Shown here: in pieces, positions 61,973 to 64,000 of the stretch
Layout: the number at the start of each line of letters is the position of its first letter
How positions within the stretch are numbered: the first letter of the stretch is position 1
Source: Bacteroidota bacterium
Lineage (GTDB): Bacteria > Bacteroidota > Bacteroidia > B-17B0 > Aurantibacillaceae
Reading direction: 5' to 3'
Assembly (NCBI GenBank): GCA_016185125.1
Contig: JACPOC010000022.1
Coordinates: 124,001 to 188,000, forward strand
Length of the DNA: 64,000 bases
The notes under the pieces: model-generated
Seen by the model: only the letters and a program-made list of their open reading frames with translations
Database searches by the model: none
What the model was told of the DNA's origin: nothing
Program-made: the position numbers and the translations under genes

Positions 61973-64000
61973 GAAATTACATTGTTCCATTTTCACAGCA
62001 AATGAAAATGGTTACCAGTTCTGTACCAATTAAAATAATAGGCCCTGAATTGACGCAGTATTATACTACCTATCAAGTTTATAATGATTTGACAGACGTG
62101 ACAAAACCAGCATGTAATATCCTACCATATATTGATATATTTTCTCTGCACCTATATCCATTTGGCAACCAGAATAAACCTCAAACCAATTTTGATGTTC
62201 CTGCATTAAGAGATAATGTAATCCAATATTTAAGTGGTATACCATCCCCGGCGCAGTTTGCAAATCTACAAAATACCAACCCTTACAGAAATGTATTATC
62301 TGAAATAAGAACCAGATTGAATAATAATGGCGGTTCCGCTGTTGAAATTGCTATCACAGAAGCAAATATCTGCCATATGAATGATGTCCCGGGAGATAAT
62401 GGCACGACTTCACTTAATAATTTAACAGTAGGTGCGGATGACTTGTTAACTGGCACGGGCGCAAACAGTTTTATTGCTGGCCAGTTTTGGGCTGAATTTA
62501 TGACAGAGAGCATGAGGGCGAATAACCCCATGGGTACAAATGCCAAATTAAAATTTCTTAATTTCTGGAGTATAAAAGAGGGTGCGGGTCCAAATTATGA
62601 AGGAAATATTGGTTACTTGAATAATGATCCAAATAAATTTGGAGGGGTAGGTGGAAAGAAACCTACCTATTGGCATTTTCAATTAATGGCTCAGAACTTT
62701 AATGGCACATTTTTCGAAAATACGTTTACAACTAATAATCAGAAATTAAAAGCCTATGCTTATCAAAACTCCACTGAAATAGGCGTACTTTTAATGAATC
62801 AATATGAAACAGCACCACCTTTATACGGCCATAATTTTAATATAAGTTTTGATAATGGAACTACCGCAGGAAACGCTTCTGCTCCTTTTCAAGTAAACTT
62901 AGACATGGCTATAGCTAACTCATACAATTGTTATATTAAAACAGAATCAACAGTTTTATTAAAGTTCAATGCCACCACCGGAGATTTAATAAGCCGTACC
63001 GAATACAACATTGAAGATGCCGGTAACAACGTAGGGCCAAAAACATGGATACCCTCAGGTGCTCCCGACGCTTATATAAGAGACACGCCATCAGATGATG
63101 GCAATATGCCTTCTCAGGGAGCTCCGTGGCATCTGGTAGAAGGCAAGGACGTTTGGGTAAGAAATAGTCCGGATCAACTAATTCAATCAACGCCAACACA
63201 AAGATTTGCTAATGAACACGCTCATCAAAGTATAAATTGGATTAATAATACTCATTGGCAAACCCAGGCCAATCGTCCTCGTATTTATGTAAAAGTTCGC
63301 AACCGTGGCTGTTCCCCGGTTAATGGAAGAGTACGTTTATATTATAACAAAGCCGGTTTAAATGACACTTGGCCCACAAATTGGAAACAGATTTATGACG
63401 GAGATCCTAATGGAGATGGTGTTGAAGACTTCGTTAGTCCCGCGCACGATGTAAGCCTACAGGCCGGCGAAGAAACAGTTTTAGAAGTTATATGGAACAA
63501 TACCGCAGACCCAGCAGAATTCTTTCAACCTTTTGGCACCACAAACCAATGGTGTTTGTTGGCGCGTTTTGGCGATGGCAACGATCCCATAATAACTACT
63601 GGCTCTTCTGCAGAGCAGACAAATGTACCGGCAGTTACTAACGCTCAATTGCAGAATAATATTGTACAAAAAAATGTTATATTTGTTCCTCCCCCTGCTA
63701 ACAATCATTGCTTTCCTGTAAATTTTGGCAATGTTTCTACTACAACAACGTACATTAATAAATTAGAGTTGGTTGATGATGCAAATCAGGATTTTGTAGG
63801 AAAAGAAACCGATGTTTTTGTAGATTTAGGAGAAACGATTTATAATGCCTGGGTCTTAGGTGGTAAAATGGGAAGCGGAATTGTAGACGGCGCATCAAAA
63901 TATTTACACGTTTCCCCTTCAGGAAATACCCATAGTCATGCCGCACTTGGCTTAGACCGTAAGCCTTATCAAATTAAGGTTACCAATAAAAACGCCTATC
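61882..64000 (+). pseudogene. 3' part of the frameshifted glycoside hydrolase, running off the window
   Basis: From GAA 61882 an open frame runs unbroken to the right edge. It begins EPDGKYDPAK, so the catalytic N-E-P motif of clan GH-A enzymes is split by the frameshift. The likely nucleophile Glu is in AITEANICH (near 62355), and KFLNFWSIKEG near 62553 follows. After about 62970 come beta-rich domains, such as RPRIYVKVRNRGCSPVNG near 63272 (CARDB-like). A T9SS tail would be expected beyond the window. The reaction is hydrolysis of a polysaccharide; the family cannot be fixed. An original of about 7 more bases (or 1 mod 3) would restore the frame. Confidence 0.72.

Overview
The window looks like chromosomal DNA of a Bacteroidota bacterium (class Bacteroidia; I cannot place it further). 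The evidence is an AT-rich sequence with long A/T intergenic runs, secreted proteins with type IX secretion (T9SS) C-terminal domains, TamL, FecR/ECF-sigma, DUF1573 and DUF6427-type families, little sign of Shine-Dalgarno sites, several GTG/TTG starts, and promoters of the Bacteroidota form TTG-N18-20-TAnnTTTG. Most of it is ordinary housekeeping and envelope DNA. I see no prophage, insertion sequence, CRISPR array or rRNA operon.

Layout. 1-12 kb: tail of an outer-membrane receptor, rlmH, a DUF4783-nadC pair, a glycosyltransferase, a large two-module AAA+ protein, a MarC-type protein, asnS, recF, a TPR protein, ribH, then a cobalamin riboswitch in front of a T9SS surface protein. 12-22 kb: a 31-residue-repeat secreted protein and a minus-strand polyphosphate/c-di-AMP block (sixA-like, ppk1, ppx, cdaA) followed by an FKBP isomerase and a glycogen debranching enzyme, then a DUF2130 protein. 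22-27.5 kb: a CocE/NonD hydrolase preceded by a strongly structured intergenic element, two small membrane-protein genes, a frameshifted gene, an aminotransferase and tRNA-Cys. 27.6-34.8 kb: a complete minus-strand histidine operon (hisG-D-C-B-H-A-F-IE) with a His-rich leader peptide and attenuator. 34.8-51.4 kb: hppD, a beta-flower repeat protein, rimO, a K+ channel, priA, a ZIP transporter, a methyltransferase, a glycosyltransferase, tamL, an rRNA/tRNA methyltransferase, three DUF1573 proteins and valS. 51.7-64 kb: accessory signalling and envelope genes, namely a two-propeller sensor phosphatase broken by a TGA, an ECF sigma/FecR pair with a train of small envelope genes, a T9SS protein, and a secreted glycoside hydrolase with a frameshift that runs off the window.

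The points most worth a second look are the lone B12-riboswitch-controlled surface protein (a candidate extracellular corrinoid-binding protein away from any BtuB locus), the His attenuator, the uncommon AAA+ architecture, the structured element upstream of the CocE gene, the sigma/FecR envelope locus, and three genes with single lesions (25.9 kb, 54.7 kb, 61.9 kb), which may be real decay or assembly errors.
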